Shown in pieces: positions 63,538 through 64,000 of a DNA stretch of 64,000 nt. Location: positions 496,001 through 560,000 of the forward strand of contig NZ_CAAAIM010000001.1 in assembly GCF_900639985.1 (NCBI RefSeq), written 5' to 3'. Under the pieces are notes generated by a model, which saw only the letters and a list, made by a program, of their open reading frames with translations, was not told the DNA's origin and ran no database searches. The position numbers were made by a program, and so were the translations under genes. The stretch comes from Legionella rowbothamii. Lineage in GTDB: Bacteria; Pseudomonadota; Gammaproteobacteria; Legionellales; Legionellaceae. Every line of letters starts with the position of its first letter. The first letter of the stretch is position 1.

Positions 63538-64000
63538 CTATTCGCCTTCTTTGCTTGCCATTTTCTCTTTAAGCAAATCGCCTAAAGTAGTTGTAGAAGC
63601 ACCTTCAGTTCTAGAGTACTTCTTAATAGCATCAGCTTCATCTTGAGCATCTTTCGCTTTCACAGAAAGAGAAATTGAACGGTTTTTGCGGTCAACATTG
63701 ATGATTTTCGCTTCGATTTCATCACCTTCTTTGACAACAGTCGTTGCATCGTCAACACGCTCATCAGACAGTTCACTAGCACGGATAGTACCAGTAATCT
63801 CATCAGTCAGCGAAACAGTAACAGTTTTTGCATCTACTGCAGTCACTTTACCTTTAACGATCGCACCTTTAGTGAACTCGTCAACATAGCTCGTGAAGTT
63901 ATCACCTTCTAATTGTTTCAAGCCTAAAGAAATACGCTCACGTTCTGGGTCAATTGCAAGAATAACCGCTTCTAATTCTTGACCTTTCTTAAACTGTTTC
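63538..64000 (-). CDS. rpsA: 30S ribosomal protein S1, C-terminal part (partial)
   Basis: Ribosomal protein S1 binds mRNA on the small subunit and helps translation initiation. The visible 154 residues run off the right edge of the window: the frame stays open on the minus strand from the edge to the stop at 63538. The first visible stretch (GQELEAVILAIDPERERISLG) is the end of one S1/OB-fold repeat, and the next repeat follows, with GAIVKGKVTAVDAKTVTVSL and IINVDRKNRSISLSVKAKD. The tail ends in LLKEKMASKEGE, as in S1 proteins. Only the last repeat and a half are seen. A strong terminator follows. Confidence 0.95.
   Translation of the reverse strand, partial: KQFKKGQELEAVILAIDPERERISLGLKQLEGDNFTSYVDEFTKGAIVKGKVTAVDAKTVTVSLTDEITGTIRASELSDERVDDATTVVKEGDEIEAKIINVDRKNRSISLSVKAKDAQDEADAIKKYSRTEGASTTTLGDLLKEKMASKEGE

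Overview
The window reads as chromosomal DNA of a Legionella species, probably not L. pneumophila itself. It is AT-rich, many products are typical Legionella proteins, and effector-like genes with eukaryotic-type domains (U-box, Ser/Thr kinase, patatin, ankyrin-like, coiled coil) lie between housekeeping genes. No tRNA, rRNA, CRISPR array, transposase or phage gene was recognised. Species, database hits and secretion status cannot be established from sequence alone.

Layout. 1-5 kb: the end of a membrane protein, aconitase acnA and an APC amino-acid permease. 5-11.7 kb: a 1,932-residue coiled-coil protein next to a double-U-box protein that closely resembles the effector LubX, the arrangement of the L. 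pneumophila SidH/LubX effector and metaeffector pair. 11.8-15.5 kb: acetate kinase, a MaoC-phosphotransacetylase fusion and a zinc alcohol dehydrogenase. 15.6-22.3 kb: a tail-anchored unknown, then a compact group of DDAH, a permease and a 748-residue unknown. 22.5-29.1 kb: hemerythrin, a 39-residue membrane micro-ORF with a hairpin leader, an MFS transporter, a gamma-glutamylcyclotransferase-like gene, PBP4 (dacB), an APC permease and a Cys-rich secreted protein. 29.3-31.7 kb: the most unusual locus, an adenylate/UMP-kinase domain, a cytochrome P450-like domain and an adenine-phosphoribosyltransferase-like domain that appear to form one three-domain gene interrupted by a one-base frameshift. 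32-34.5 kb: a possible ankyrin/cysteine-hydrolase protein, a Sel1-like protein and a membrane protein.

34.6-47.5 kb is mostly conserved: ppsR; prpB-prpC-prpD of the methylcitrate cycle; ybeZ-ybeY-ybeX running into cpxR-cpxA; a paralogue of the first membrane protein; and a cdd-PNP-deoC nucleoside salvage operon. 47.5-59.7 kb mixes a TPR-like protein with a nuclear-localisation-like patch, ubiC-ubiA, a LegK-like kinase, a fimT-like pseudopilin, a holD-like gene, a VpdC-like patatin and an AT-rich pair of unknowns. 59.9-64 kb holds pyrF, a DegT-type aminotransferase, lapB, lapA and the 3' end of rpsA.

Together the genes suggest an intracellular amino-acid-using bacterium: several amino-acid permeases, propionate and acetate handling, nucleoside salvage, envelope control (LapAB, CpxRA) and a set of candidate Dot/Icm effectors. 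CpxRA is known to regulate Dot/Icm and effector genes in L. pneumophila. Intergenic regions carry several families of short palindromes, many at gene ends.
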